Of a DNA stretch of 64,000 nt, positions 27,422 to 38,659 are shown in pieces. The notes under the pieces are model-generated. The model did not search any database. It saw only the letters and a list, made by a program, of their open reading frames with translations, and had not been told where the DNA came from. The stretch is from assembly GCF_002777745.1 (NCBI RefSeq), contig NZ_MEIO01000026.1, forward strand, positions 1 through 64,000. The letters are read 5' to 3'. The translations under genes were made by a program, and so were the position numbers. This DNA is from Snodgrassella alvi (GTDB lineage Bacteria; Pseudomonadota; Gammaproteobacteria; Burkholderiales; Neisseriaceae). Numbering within the stretch: position 1 is the first letter of the stretch; each line of letters starts with the position of its first letter.

Positions 27422-28900
27422 ATGAATAAAATATGGTTGCCAGTATTATTGGCTATGGGATTAATGGCAGGCTGTAGCAGAACCGATATTCAGGTAAAAT
27501 CTACAGTAGGTGTACCACAACAATTTGACCAGAATGTTAATGCCCGAGGGGAGGCGGATATCAGTCGCTGGTGGCAGGTTTGGCCAGACCCGGTATTGAA
27601 TGACTTGATTAGCACTGGCTTAAAAAATAACCGTAATCTGGCCAAAATGAAGGCCAACATGCTTTCTGCACGTGCCAGTGCGGCCATGACCAAATCTGAT
27701 TTGGGACCTTTAGCCGGAGTGGGAAGCAGTGGCAGCTTCCACCGTTACAATGGTGCCAATGGGCTTAAAGACCTGTATCTGCCGGGAATAGGCAATACTA
27801 AAGATTATTTACAGGCAACCGGCTCACCACTGGGTGATAATCGTACTCGCATGCATGGCAATACTGTGCATGCAGGTTTTACTGCGAGCTGGGAACCAGA
27901 TGTATTTGGCCAGAAGCGTAGTGATGCTGATGAAATGCATTATCTGAGTCTGAGCGAAACAGAACGCTGGCATGGTGCCCAGATGATGCTCAGTAGTGAG
28001 ATTGCAGATAATTATCTGAATATGCGTGCCATGCAGCAGCGGGCGAAAGTAGGTGAACATAGTGTTGCTACGTTAAAACAGTTGCAGCGCTATACGGTTG
28101 GGCGTTTTCGGGCTGGTGAGGCAACAGCTTATGATGTCAGAGAGGTTGATGCCAAATTGTCTGCTATGCAGGCACAGATAGCCACTTATTTGGCTCAGGC
28201 TGATGTTTACCAGCGCAATATTGCAGTATTAACTGGCCAGCTACCACAAGGTTTTACTGTTGCTCCTGAGTCTCTGGATATCTTGCAGCATTTGCCTTCT
28301 GCACCGGCCGGACAGTTGCCTCTAGACATGATCACCCGACGGCCGGATATCCGTACTCAAGAAAATGTGGTAAAAGCGATGGGAGCAGGTCTGGCTAGTG
28401 CTAAAGCAGATCGCCTACCACGTTTTTCACTAAATTTTCTATGGCAAACTGGCCAGATACATTTAAATCACAATACATCATATTTAAAAAATGTTAGTGG
28501 CCTGCTGGATGCAGGTATGACTATACCGGTATTTACTGCTGGCCGGATTAAACACAATATTGAAAGAGCAGATGCACAACTACAGGCAGCAATTGCTGAG
28601 TATGATAGTATGATTTTACAGGCTCTGGCTGAAGTCGATAATGCCTATCAGATGCAGTTCAGTCTGTTTCAGCAAACTAATTTAATGCATCAGGCGCAAA
28701 CACAAGCGGCCAGTCAGGCTAGTGCGGCTGAGAAGCTGTTTCGCTTTGGTGACATGACTCTGGATCGTAGTTTACGCGCACGTTTAAATGCAGAGGATTT
28801 GGCTGACAAACAGATTCAAAGCCGGTTGGAAGAGGCGCGTAATCTTGTGAGTCTGTATAAAGCGCTCGGGGGTGGCTGGCAGATGGATGTGAATGAGTAA
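27422..28900 (+). CDS. Outer-membrane efflux lipoprotein (TolC/NodT family)
   Basis: 492 residues from the ATG at 27422 with GGGGAAG upstream; a longer frame starting inside the permease gene is not credible. The lipobox is LMAGC with C18, as in OprM/NodT outer-membrane factors. The body shows the two-fold coiled-coil pattern (LISTGLKNNRNLAKMKANML; ITRRPDIRTQENVVKAMGAG; FTAGRIKHNIERADAQLQAA). It completes a tripartite pump with the three genes before it, giving a self-contained export system from cytoplasm to exterior. Confidence 0.93.
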   Translation: MNKIWLPVLLAMGLMAGCSRTDIQVKSTVGVPQQFDQNVNARGEADISRWWQVWPDPVLNDLISTGLKNNRNLAKMKANMLSARASAAMTKSDLGPLAGVGSSGSFHRYNGANGLKDLYLPGIGNTKDYLQATGSPLGDNRTRMHGNTVHAGFTASWEPDVFGQKRSDADEMHYLSLSETERWHGAQMMLSSEIADNYLNMRAMQQRAKVGEHSVATLKQLQRYTVGRFRAGEATAYDVREVDAKLSAMQAQIATYLAQADVYQRNIAVLTGQLPQGFTVAPESLDILQHLPSAPAGQLPLDMITRRPDIRTQENVVKAMGAGLASAKADRLPRFSLNFLWQTGQIHLNHNTSYLKNVSGLLDAGMTIPVFTAGRIKHNIERADAQLQAAIAEYDSMILQALAEVDNAYQMQFSLFQQTNLMHQAQTQAASQASAAEKLFRFGDMTLDRSLRARLNAEDLADKQIQSRLEEARNLVSLYKALGGGWQMDVNE

Positions 28901-29318
28901 TTCTGGTCTGGCTTTATAATATGGATCAATGAATAAATATGGTAAATATATAAGGGTGTTGAAAAAACTTTTTGGCAAATTTTATTTCATGTGATAGGTT
29001 ATAGTATTAAGTTGCAGAGGGATTCAAGTAAATTACTGGTTTATTCATGTAGTTAATTTTTGTGATGCTTGAGTAATTCAGTTTATTGAATATTTTGCTT
29101 TAATCTATATTATCTTTATTAAAATCAACATTATCATTGTTAATAGTTGATGATATGATTAAATTTTGCATGCACATGCATAAGTGTTACGGTACCTGAG
29201 ATTTCATTTGTTGAACTGAATTGAAACGATAATGAATTTGTGATTATTGTTTTTTGTATACAGGATTATATTTTTCATTAGAAATTATAATTCTGATATT
29301 TTTTGCTGTAGGGCCAGT
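28901..29318. other. AT-rich intergenic region, no gene seen
   Basis: Nothing recognisable except the palindrome TGCATGCACATGCA at 29167-29180. It presumably contains the promoter of the patatin gene. Confidence 0.3.
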
Positions 29319-30878
29319 ATGCGTTTTCACTTTTCATTTGTTATTTTTCTTCGTGCATTATTAGTGCTGGTTCTGCTTGAACTCGGAGCTTGTGCCTCTT
29401 TTCAATATCAACCTGTCGCAACGATTGATCATGTTGATGAGGATAAGGGATATCGCCTTAAACATGCATTATTAAACAATGATCCTAAAAATCAGGATGA
29501 TGTAATCGGTATTGTTATGTTTTCTGGTGGTGGTACGCGAGCAGCAGCATTCGGGTATGGTGTATTGGAAACCTTGAAAAAACAGCAGGTGAAAATTAAT
29601 GGTAAGCAAACTAATCTGCTGAATACAATTGATGTTGCTTATGGAATTTCTGGTGGTTCGGTTCTAGCTGCTTATTTTGGTTTACATGGTTCTGAAACGA
29701 TTCCTTCATTTGAACATAATTTCTTAAACCTGAATCTGCAAAAAATGATGATAGGGCAGGTATTTTCAATGGCTAACTGGTCTCGTTTGGCTTCCCCCCA
29801 GTTTGGCCGTGGTGATTTATTACAGGAACAATTAGATTTACATTTATACCATGGTGCAACTTATGCTGACTTAAACTATAAGCGTAAGGGACCGTTTACG
29901 ATTATTAGTGCTACAGATATGAGCCTTGGTAGCAGATTGGACTTTACTCAGGAATATTTTGATTTGTTGTGTCTAGATCTCAATCAGATGCCGATTTCTC
30001 GTGTAGTTGCTGCTTCTAGTGCGGTTCCACTGGTGTTTTCACCGGTGACATTAAATAATAATGGTGGTAACTGTCATTATCGTTTGCCAGATAATGATCC
30101 GTTTGATAATGCTAATGGTATGAATGGAAGGGCCGAATTCAGAGAGAAAACACGTGCAATATACCGTGCTAATTTGAAACAATATCAGGATAGCCAGAAG
30201 CGACCTTACATACATTTTTTAGATGGTGGATTAACTGATAATCTGGGTTTACGTAGTTTGCTGGATACAACTGAGTTATATAGCAACAAGGCATTGTATG
30301 ACCAGTTGGAAAGTGCTCGAATAAAAAAAGTTATTATTATTAATGTTAATGCACAAACACAAAGGCGTAATGTAATTGACAATAGCGCTAATATTCCTAG
30401 TACTGGGGAAGTTGCAAAGGCGATTACTATACCTATTGAAAAGTACTCAGAGGATACACAGCGCCAGTTTCAGAAGTATGTTGATTGGTGGAATGAGAAT
30501 CGCTCAGGTGATACACCCCGGGTCTATTACATCAGTGTAAATTTGCTGGATATACCGCCTTCACCATTAAGAGAGAAAGTAATTTATATTCCGACTACAT
30601 TTTATTTATCTCATAGTGAAGTCAATAATCTGCGCAAGGCTGCTAATCAGTTACTGACACAATCTCAGGAATATCAACGACTGATTAAAGATATTGGTAT
30701 CCCATCAGTAGCTACAGAGAAGGAACCATCATTTACTTTGTATGATGATGAGGCGTCTGATACAGACACAAATGCAGATACAGATACAGAAGATTCTGAT
30801 ACAGCAAATAATCTACAAAATAATTTGAATAATGTAGTAAATTTTATCAATACTGAATCTTTACCATTATGGCGCTGA
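29319..30878 (+). CDS. Patatin-like phospholipase lipoprotein
   Basis: 519 residues from the ATG at 29319, with TAGGG just upstream; a TTG at 29247 is unlikely. The signal peptide ends in the lipobox LGAC (C25). The patatin catalytic elements are all present: oxyanion hole GGGTRA (70-75), nucleophile GISGGS with S111 and the dyad Asp in FLDGGLTDNLGLRSL. It should hydrolyse acyl esters of lipids at the cell envelope. The C-terminus carries an unusual acidic Asp/Thr stretch (SDTDTNADTDTEDSDT). It is monocistronic with a terminator at 30987-31016. Confidence 0.88.
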   Translation: MRFHFSFVIFLRALLVLVLLELGACASFQYQPVATIDHVDEDKGYRLKHALLNNDPKNQDDVIGIVMFSGGGTRAAAFGYGVLETLKKQQVKINGKQTNLLNTIDVAYGISGGSVLAAYFGLHGSETIPSFEHNFLNLNLQKMMIGQVFSMANWSRLASPQFGRGDLLQEQLDLHLYHGATYADLNYKRKGPFTIISATDMSLGSRLDFTQEYFDLLCLDLNQMPISRVVAASSAVPLVFSPVTLNNNGGNCHYRLPDNDPFDNANGMNGRAEFREKTRAIYRANLKQYQDSQKRPYIHFLDGGLTDNLGLRSLLDTTELYSNKALYDQLESARIKKVIIINVNAQTQRRNVIDNSANIPSTGEVAKAITIPIEKYSEDTQRQFQKYVDWWNENRSGDTPRVYYISVNLLDIPPSPLREKVIYIPTTFYLSHSEVNNLRKAANQLLTQSQEYQRLIKDIGIPSVATEKEPSFTLYDDEASDTDTNADTDTEDSDTANNLQNNLNNVVNFINTESLPLWR

Positions 30879-30986
30879 TTCTTTGGTTTGGGTAATGAGT
30901 AAGAAGTTATCGGGTACCTGTACATTAGTTCCAATTGTCTTTTGTCATTACTCATTTATTTTCTGTATAAGAATACTATTTTTGAT

Positions 30987-31016
30987 AAAGCCTAAAAGTT
31001 ATTTTTAGGCTTTTTT
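30987..31016 (+). terminator. Rho-independent terminator of the patatin gene
   Basis: AAAGCCTAAAA pairs with TTTTTAGGCTTT, followed by a T run; about 110 bp after the stop codon. Confidence 0.88.
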
Positions 31017-31730
31017 GATTTTTCTTGCTGCTATACGTCAGTTATCGCTGTATGGTAATTATGTATGAACAGCAAATAAATCGATATCTTGCAATAAATA
31101 TTTATTATTAAGTCAATTGGATATCTTATTTATGATTGCAGCTATTGATAATAGGTGCTGACAGGTAACAGCCGCCAAGCCTAAAATTACTTTTATGTGA
31201 ACTTGATATAGCTAAATGGGTTTAATAGGATATATATATGAGTTAATTTTTTTTAATTTGTAATTGATGTTAATTTTATTATCATTTTTTAGTAATGAAA
31301 TAGGTTTTGTTGTGTTATAGCCACAGAATCAAGCAAAAATAACCGACTTTTTAATTTGTATTCTTATTATTATTTCAATATGTTATAGGTTTTTAATTGT
31401 CTTGCAAAGACATTGATATGACTTAATAATAATATATGCAAACTATATAAATATATTTAAAATTGAATGAATTATTTTATTTGTATGCATAATCTATGGT
31501 TTATAGAGTTACCTCCTTATTATTCTAATAGCATAATTTATATTTCAATCTTGTTTCTATGTTAATGATTTTTGCTGAATAAAATCTTAATTTTTTTCTT
31601 TTAAATCAATGAAAAAACACTCTATCTATCTTTTGAGGAAAATGTGAAATTCTTCTTACATATTAGCTATATGTGATTATTTAATTTAATTATATGCTTT
31701 TGGTGTTTACAAAATACTAAAGTTATCATT
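31017..31730. other. Long AT-rich intergenic region upstream of aspT
   Basis: About 700 bp without a gene, very rich in A/T. No tRNA, repeat or decayed gene is visible. It may hold the aspT promoter and upstream regulatory sites, but none can be picked apart from the palindrome that follows. Confidence 0.3.
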
Positions 31731-31752
31731 TATTTTCATACCTATGAAAATA
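31731..31752. promoter_or_regulatory. Palindromic operator candidate upstream of aspT
   Basis: TATTTTCATA (31731-31740), then CC, then TATGAAAATA (31743-31752): perfect 10-bp arms. It ends 64 bp before the aspT ATG. TTTACA at 31706-31711 could be a -35 element, which would put the palindrome over the -10 region. The regulator is unknown. Confidence 0.5.
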
Positions 31753-31816
31753 AAGACAAAAATTAAAATCGTACAAGCGCACACTAGTCTTGGTTCATTC
31801 AGGAGAAGGTAGATAT

Positions 31817-33517
31817 ATGTTGAATTGGGTTTTGACTAATATTCAGGAGTCACCAGTTATTCTGCTGTTTTTGTCGTTAAGTCTAGGCTATTTACTGGGC
31901 AGTATCCGCTTCGGTAAATTCCAGCTTGGCGGAGTCGCTGGCTCTCTGTTGGTGGCCGTGATTTTGAGCCTGCTCAATGTTCACATTGATTCAGGTCTTA
32001 AAGCATTGCTGTTTACTTTATTTATTTATGCTGTTGGTTACGAAAGTGGCCCTCAGTTTTTCCGTTCACTGGGTGTCAAAACTCTGCGTGAAATCTTTCT
32101 GGCGCTGTTTATTGCCATTACCGGCTTTATTACGGTGATGATTATGGCACGTCTGTTCCATCTGGATAAAGGTTTAGCTGCTGGTTTAGCTGCCGGTGGC
32201 CTAACCCAGTCAGCCATTCTAGGTACTGCTGCTGATGCTTTGACGCACATGGGTTTGCCTGCAAATGAGTTACAACAATTGCAGGCTAATGTAGCCATTG
32301 GTTATGCAGTGACTTATATCTTTGGTTCGCTCGGTGCAATTATTATCTGTATGAATGTGCTGCCGAAGATTATGGGACGTGATATTCGTGATGATGCGGT
32401 AGCTGCTGAAGCTGAGCAACTGAAAGGTGCGATGGCACTTGAAGGTAATCAGGGGATGGCTATTACACAGATGGTTGGCCGTATTTATGTGGTTGAACGT
32501 GATATTCATAAGACCATCAAAGATATCGAGCTAGAAAATCTGGGTGTTACTATCGAACGGATTAAACGTCATGGCAATTTGATTGATTGTACGCCATCTA
32601 CAGTGTTAAAACATGACGATATTATTCTGATTGTTGGTCGTCGTGAAGCTGTTACTTCTGTCAGCTCTCTGTTTGGCCGTGAGCTCGATTCAGAACCAGG
32701 CCTAGAAGTTATTGTAGATACCAGAAATGTGGTATTCCGCAATCCGGAATATGCCAATAAAACAATGACTGAAATCCGTTCAAAAGTACACACGAGTGAC
32801 AATGAGTTTGAAATTCAGCATGGTATCTATCTGATTGCGTTGCATCGTAATGGTGAAAAGCTGGATATCACTCCTGATACGGAATTTAAGCTGGGCGATG
32901 TAATGACCATTTATGGTTCTACCAGTGATATTAATCGTGTTGTTCATATTATTGGTGCGCCGATTACGGTCAACAGTAAAACGGACTGGGCTTATCACGG
33001 TCTGGGTGTGGTACTTGGCCTGATTATCGGCTGGGTGGTAGTTCGTATCGGCAATATCCCGATTACTCTGGGTGCTGGTGGTGGCGCGCTGTTGTCCGGC
33101 TTGTTCTTTGGGTGGCTACGTGCTCGCAAACAGACTTTTGGCAATATGCCGGCTGCTGCTTCCCAGTTCATGAAAGATTTTGGTCTGGCCGGTTTTGTAT
33201 CTGTAGTAGGTTTACAGTCAGGTTTACAGGCAATTACGACTATTAAAGAACATGGTTTGACTTTGTTTTTAATTGGTGTCGTGGTTACTTTGGTTCCGAT
33301 GATTCTGGCTATCTTCTTTGGTCGCTATGTGCTCCGTTATGACAATGCAGCAGTTTTTGCTGGTGCTTTGTCTGGTTCACGTAGTGCCAATCCTGCATTT
33401 GGTGAAGTTCTGGATAAAGCAGGTAATGCAATTCCGACTACGCCATTTGCCGTTACATATGCATTAGCCAATGTGTTCCTAACATTGTTAGGCCCATTGA
33501 TTGTGGCTCTTGTTTGA
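31817..33517 (+). CDS. aspT: Aspartate:alanine antiporter AspT
   Basis: 566 residues of the AspT/YidE/YbjL family, which has two membrane halves flanking a large cytoplasmic loop with two RCK_C (TrkA_C) domains (about 205-370: VGRIYVVERDIHKTIKDIEL and DTRNVVFRNPEYANKTMTEI). Membrane motifs such as GLAAGGLTQSAILGTAADAL and GALSGSRSANPAFGEVLDKA occur in both halves. The start is the ATG at 31817, with AGGAGAAGG seven bases upstream. Followed after 31 bp by aspD. Family knowledge: electrogenic exchange of aspartate for alanine generates a proton motive force when coupled to intracellular decarboxylation. Confidence 0.92.
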   Translation: MLNWVLTNIQESPVILLFLSLSLGYLLGSIRFGKFQLGGVAGSLLVAVILSLLNVHIDSGLKALLFTLFIYAVGYESGPQFFRSLGVKTLREIFLALFIAITGFITVMIMARLFHLDKGLAAGLAAGGLTQSAILGTAADALTHMGLPANELQQLQANVAIGYAVTYIFGSLGAIIICMNVLPKIMGRDIRDDAVAAEAEQLKGAMALEGNQGMAITQMVGRIYVVERDIHKTIKDIELENLGVTIERIKRHGNLIDCTPSTVLKHDDIILIVGRREAVTSVSSLFGRELDSEPGLEVIVDTRNVVFRNPEYANKTMTEIRSKVHTSDNEFEIQHGIYLIALHRNGEKLDITPDTEFKLGDVMTIYGSTSDINRVVHIIGAPITVNSKTDWAYHGLGVVLGLIIGWVVVRIGNIPITLGAGGGALLSGLFFGWLRARKQTFGNMPAAASQFMKDFGLAGFVSVVGLQSGLQAITTIKEHGLTLFLIGVVVTLVPMILAIFFGRYVLRYDNAAVFAGALSGSRSANPAFGEVLDKAGNAIPTTPFAVTYALANVFLTLLGPLIVALV

Positions 33518-33530
33518 TATGTGCTTTTAA

Positions 33531-35141
<1,611 letters not shown>

Positions 35142-35166
35142 TTAATTTTACTGTAGCTTAAATATC

Positions 35167-35194
35167 AGCACCGTACTTTTCAAAGTACGGTGCT
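35167..35194 (+). terminator. Hairpin downstream of aspD
   Basis: AGCACCGTACTT and AAGTACGGTGCT form a perfect 12-bp stem around TTCA, 25 bp after the stop codon. There is no strong T tract, so termination efficiency is uncertain. Confidence 0.65.
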
Positions 35195-35313
35195 ATTGCG
35201 TTTGCCAGTTCTTATGTGCGAATAAAAATCCTGCTTAGGTTCGATATCTGGTTGTTAAAACGGTATAGTTTTGCCTTGTCAAAGCTGATTCGAATCCATG
35301 GAGGAGAGTAGGA

Positions 35314-36036
35314 ATGCACGTACATTTTATTATTCACGAAGATTTTGAAGGTCCGGCAGCTTGCGAAGAGTGGGCGAAAAGCAGAAGGCATCACATTTCG
35401 TATTCACGTCTGTATCTTGGCGAAAAGCTGCCAGATTCTGCCGTGAATCTGGATATGCTGATTATTATGGGTGGTCCGCAATCACCTTTAACTTCAACTA
35501 AGGAATGCTGCTATTTTGATAGTAACGCAGAACAAAAACTGATTACTGATGCTGTTGACAAAGGTAAAGCTGTATTGGGTATCTGTCTGGGCGCGCAGTT
35601 AATAGGGCAGGCGTTGGGTGGAATGGTGGAAACCAGTCCCAATAAGGAAATAGGCTATTTCCCGATATATCTGACCTCAGCAGGTTTAACTGATGAGCTT
35701 ATTGCGCATTTTGGTAAGGAGTTAGTTGTAGGGCACTGGCATGGAGATATGCCGGGCTTAACAGCACAGGCACAAATTCTGGCTTACAGTACCGGTTGTC
35801 CGCGGCAGATTGTGCGTTATGCACCTTTGGTATATGGGTTTCAATGTCATTTGGAGCTGAATACAGCAGCAATCAATGCACTGATTACGCATTCCAGAGC
35901 TGATTTACATCATGCAGGTAAATACTCTTTTATACAATCTGAACGGGAAATACAATCGTTTGATTACACGGTAATGAATCAGCAGCTATTTGTTTTTCTC
36001 GATAAATTTATGCAGAGATACCAGACGCAGCATTGA
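35314..36036 (+). CDS. Class I glutamine amidotransferase-like protein
   Basis: 240 residues, a stand-alone GATase1 domain related to GMP synthase-type amidotransferases. The nucleophile elbow is GICLGAQLIG with C91; MGGPQSPLTS supplies the oxyanion region and FQCHLEL supplies His and Glu of the triad. No synthase partner is adjacent, so the ammonia acceptor is unknown; similar proteins are annotated as general glutamine amidotransferases or gamma-glutamyl hydrolases. GGAGGAG precedes the ATG. It is a single gene, convergent with a YkvA-like gene. Confidence 0.82.
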   Translation: MHVHFIIHEDFEGPAACEEWAKSRRHHISYSRLYLGEKLPDSAVNLDMLIIMGGPQSPLTSTKECCYFDSNAEQKLITDAVDKGKAVLGICLGAQLIGQALGGMVETSPNKEIGYFPIYLTSAGLTDELIAHFGKELVVGHWHGDMPGLTAQAQILAYSTGCPRQIVRYAPLVYGFQCHLELNTAAINALITHSRADLHHAGKYSFIQSEREIQSFDYTVMNQQLFVFLDKFMQRYQTQH

Positions 36037-36094
36037 ATGCGGCTGAGAATTATCTGGTTTAAAAATAAATTTTGCTTAATATTTTTACTGTGTT

Positions 36095-36451
36095 TTATTT
36101 AGGAAAGAATCGTGCAACAGCCGCCAGAGCCTGCTCTTTCAATGCAGGTGTAATGGCTGCCTGTAGTTGCCTGCACACCATGGTTATTACTGCTATGTCA
36201 TCAGTGAATCCGAATGGCCCAAGAAAATCGGGAATCAGGTCTATCGGGCTTAGAAAATAAACTAAGGCACCAAGAATAAGCATTTTACTTTGTAATGGCG
36301 TTTCGGGTGATTTGAACAGTAGATATAAAGTATATAGCTGTACAGCAACGGGTTTGCCCAGACGCAGGGCGTTTTTGGCAAGTTTGGCTAAAAAGCCCCG
36401 CTCATTAAACCGGGACTGGCGGATATTTACATTTTTGGGTAAAAAATTCAT
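36095..36451 (-). CDS. YkvA family (DUF1232) protein
   Basis: 118 residues. The domain core KMLILGALVYFLSPIDLIPD, followed by FLGPFGFTDDIAVI, is the DUF1232/YkvA signature: a short membrane-associated segment with the SPIDLIPD motif. Function unknown across the family. The N-terminal 50 residues are basic and amphipathic. GAAAG precedes the ATG. The gene is 38 bp downstream of the SixA-like gene on the same strand and may be co-transcribed with it. Confidence 0.85.
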   Translation of the reverse strand: MNFLPKNVNIRQSRFNERGFLAKLAKNALRLGKPVAVQLYTLYLLFKSPETPLQSKMLILGALVYFLSPIDLIPDFLGPFGFTDDIAVITMVCRQLQAAITPALKEQALAAVARFFPK

Positions 36452-36489
36452 TTTTTTACTTTCATATCAATTGATTGATTGCATATGGT

Positions 36490-36954
36490 TTACTTTAAAG
36501 CAGTGGGAGACAAGGCTACTTTTAAGCGAGCTTGATGGCGCTGCTGGTTAAAGCGGATATCAAACCACCAGAAAGCCGATTTTTTTACTGACCAGAATTG
36601 TTGTGGTAACCAGACACCATTCAGCAGATAGGCACAAAACTGGCCAATCCATGGTTGATGACCAACCCATATCTGGGTGGCAGTTGGTTGCTGCTGTTGC
36701 AGGAAGGTAGCTAGATTAAGCGGATGGCTATCTGGATTAAGTGACTTATGAATAGTCAGAGATTGTTTAAGATAATTTGCTGTTTGCTGTGCTCGTACTG
36801 CTTCAGAGCAATAAACCTGATAATTGTTAGGCAAATGTTGTTGCAGCCACAAGGCGCTAAGTTTAGCCTGTTGCTGGCCCTTGCTGGTTAATTTGCGCGC
36901 CATATCATTCCAGTTGTCTTCTGCTTCGGCATGGCGCCATAAAATTAAATCCAT
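36490..36954 (-). CDS. SixA-like phosphohistidine phosphatase
   Basis: 154 residues of the histidine phosphatase (phosphoglycerate-mutase-like) superfamily in its short SixA form. LILWRHAEAEDNW carries the RHG-like motif (R7, H8); CSEAVRAQQTANYLK and WVGHQPWIGQF supply the second arginine and the second histidine. SixA dephosphorylates phosphohistidine, in E. coli that of the nitrogen-related PTS protein NPr. This is of interest because ptsN lies 1.2 kb away, but substrate identity is inferred only. Confidence 0.82.
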   Translation of the reverse strand: MDLILWRHAEAEDNWNDMARKLTSKGQQQAKLSALWLQQHLPNNYQVYCSEAVRAQQTANYLKQSLTIHKSLNPDSHPLNLATFLQQQQPTATQIWVGHQPWIGQFCAYLLNGVWLPQQFWSVKKSAFWWFDIRFNQQRHQARLKVALSPTALK

Positions 36955-37125
36955 ATCTTACTCCTTTGGGTAATGGTATCAGGATGCAGTGAGCTGTTAT
37001 GCTTATGTTACAATTGTTTGGTTTGCAGACTGCAATCGGATAGTAGGGGCATTATGATGGTTCTGGCAATGTTATACAGACTATCTTTGTATTTTTTAAT
37101 CAAGCATTAACATTGAAAGACTGGT

Positions 37126-38040
37126 GTGAATCGATTTTCTGCTGAAGGGGAGCTGAGTCCCAAGAATGGCGGGCAGCTTGCGGATCGCCTTCATGTTTAT
37201 ATGCAACTAATGCGTGTAGACCGGCCAATTGGTACCTTGCTGCTGTTGTGGCCAACATGGTGGGCACTATGGATTGCTGCAGATGGCCATCCAGACGGGC
37301 TTCATATATTGTTGTTTACTATTGGTACATTTTTAATGCGCAGCGCTGGTTGTGTGATTAACGATTATGCAGACCGTAATTTTGATGGTGCCGTTGAACG
37401 CACCAACCAGCGACCATTCGCTTTGAAAAAAGTTAGTAAGAAGGAAGCACTTACATTAACTCTGGTATTGTGTGCTTTGGCAGCGCTGTGTTTACTGCCC
37501 ATGAACTGGCTGACTTGTATTATGAGTATTCCAGCACTGTTTCTTGCTATAACATATCCGTTTACCAAACGTTTTTTTCCTTTACCGCAACTGTATCTTG
37601 GGCTGGCATTTTCGTTTGGAATTCCGATGGCGTTTGCCGCTGTTAGTAATCATGTGCCGCCAATTGCCTGGGTTTTACTGGCAGCCAATACTCTATGGAC
37701 TTTGGCCTATGACACAATTTATGCTATGGCAGACAAAGAGGATGATTTAAAAATCGGTATTCATACTTCTGCGATTACATTTGGTCAACATGATATTACT
37801 GCGGTAATGATGTGCCATGCTGGCTTCGATGTACTGATGATTCTGGCTGGCTGGATGATCCATGCCAGTTTCTGGTACTGGCTGGCTTTACCGCTGGTGC
37901 TCAGTTTGCAGTACTGGCAGTGGCTGAAGATCCGTACCCGTGATCGTAAGGTGTGCTTTACTGTGTTTGTGCGCAATAACCGGATTGGGCTTATCTGGTT
38001 TGTTGGACTGTTACTGCACTACTGGCTGAGTAAGTCATAA
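37126..38040 (+). CDS. ubiA: 4-hydroxybenzoate polyprenyltransferase UbiA
   Basis: Attaches the polyprenyl chain to 4-hydroxybenzoate in ubiquinone synthesis; integral inner-membrane protein of 304 residues with about nine helices. The two Asp-rich motifs are NDYADRNFD (79-87) and [33 protein letters not shown] is the conserved N-terminal signature. The start is GTG, preceded by GAAAG. There is no ubiC gene beside it. The SixA-like gene is divergent. Confidence 0.94.
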   Translation: MNRFSAEGELSPKNGGQLADRLHVYMQLMRVDRPIGTLLLLWPTWWALWIAADGHPDGLHILLFTIGTFLMRSAGCVINDYADRNFDGAVERTNQRPFALKKVSKKEALTLTLVLCALAALCLLPMNWLTCIMSIPALFLAITYPFTKRFFPLPQLYLGLAFSFGIPMAFAAVSNHVPPIAWVLLAANTLWTLAYDTIYAMADKEDDLKIGIHTSAITFGQHDITAVMMCHAGFDVLMILAGWMIHASFWYWLALPLVLSLQYWQWLKIRTRDRKVCFTVFVRNNRIGLIWFVGLLLHYWLSKS

Positions 38041-38185
38041 AGATTAAGAGAAGTAATGAGTAGGCAAGAGATAGAATTTTTTGTAGTTTGATTGTATTTG
38101 AATAAATTGCGCATTAATGGCGAAGTAAATATATCTGTAGCCGGATTGATACAGCCTTAAAGTGTAGTTTTGATAGGAATTGAAT

Positions 38186-38647
38186 ATGAGCATGAGTTTG
38201 ATTGGGGATATTTTACCGGTTTCACATGTGGTTCTGGATTTAAATGTAAGCAGTAAAAAGCGCCTGTTTGAAGAAGCCGGTTATTTATTGTCCCAACAGG
38301 CAGGTCTTGCGCAGGAGGATGTATTTAATTGTCTGTTTGCGCGTGAGAAGTTGGGTTCTACTGCATTAGGCAAGGGCGTAGCTATTCCTCATGGGCGCAT
38401 TAGCGCAGTGAAGGATACCGTAGGTGCCTTTTTTCGCTTACAGACTCCCATTGCATTTGATGCGCCGGATGAACAACCGGTTAACATGATATTTGTGTTG
38501 TTGGTACCGGAAAATGCCTCAACCAAGCATTTAAATGTGCTATCAGAACTGGCTGGAAAGTTTTCACAAAAATCTGTACGTAATGCATTGTTATCTGCAA
38601 CAGATGCCGAAAGTGTGCGCGAAATACTGATAGCAGAACAGGTATAA
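38186..38647 (+). CDS. ptsN: PTS IIA-like nitrogen-regulatory protein PtsN
   Basis: 153 residues. The phosphorylated histidine is H69 in GVAIPHGRI. SVFNCLFAREKLGSTALGKG-like context (FAREKLGSTALGKG) and MIFVLLVPENASTKHLNVLS are EIIA-Ntr signatures. It is a regulatory terminal phosphate acceptor, not a sugar permease. The start is the ATG at 38186 with AGGA eight bases upstream. First gene of ptsN-hprK-rapZ; HprK controls the HPr-type protein that feeds phosphate to PtsN. Confidence 0.94.
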   Translation: MSMSLIGDILPVSHVVLDLNVSSKKRLFEEAGYLLSQQAGLAQEDVFNCLFAREKLGSTALGKGVAIPHGRISAVKDTVGAFFRLQTPIAFDAPDEQPVNMIFVLLVPENASTKHLNVLSELAGKFSQKSVRNALLSATDAESVREILIAEQV

Positions 38648-38659
38648 GGAAGAATTATC

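Noticed and set aside
35230-35310. Possible tRNA (T-loop-like GATTCGAATCC near 35288)
   Set aside because: No matching acceptor stem, anticodon arm or D-loop could be folded around it, and the segment is the leader of the amidotransferase gene.
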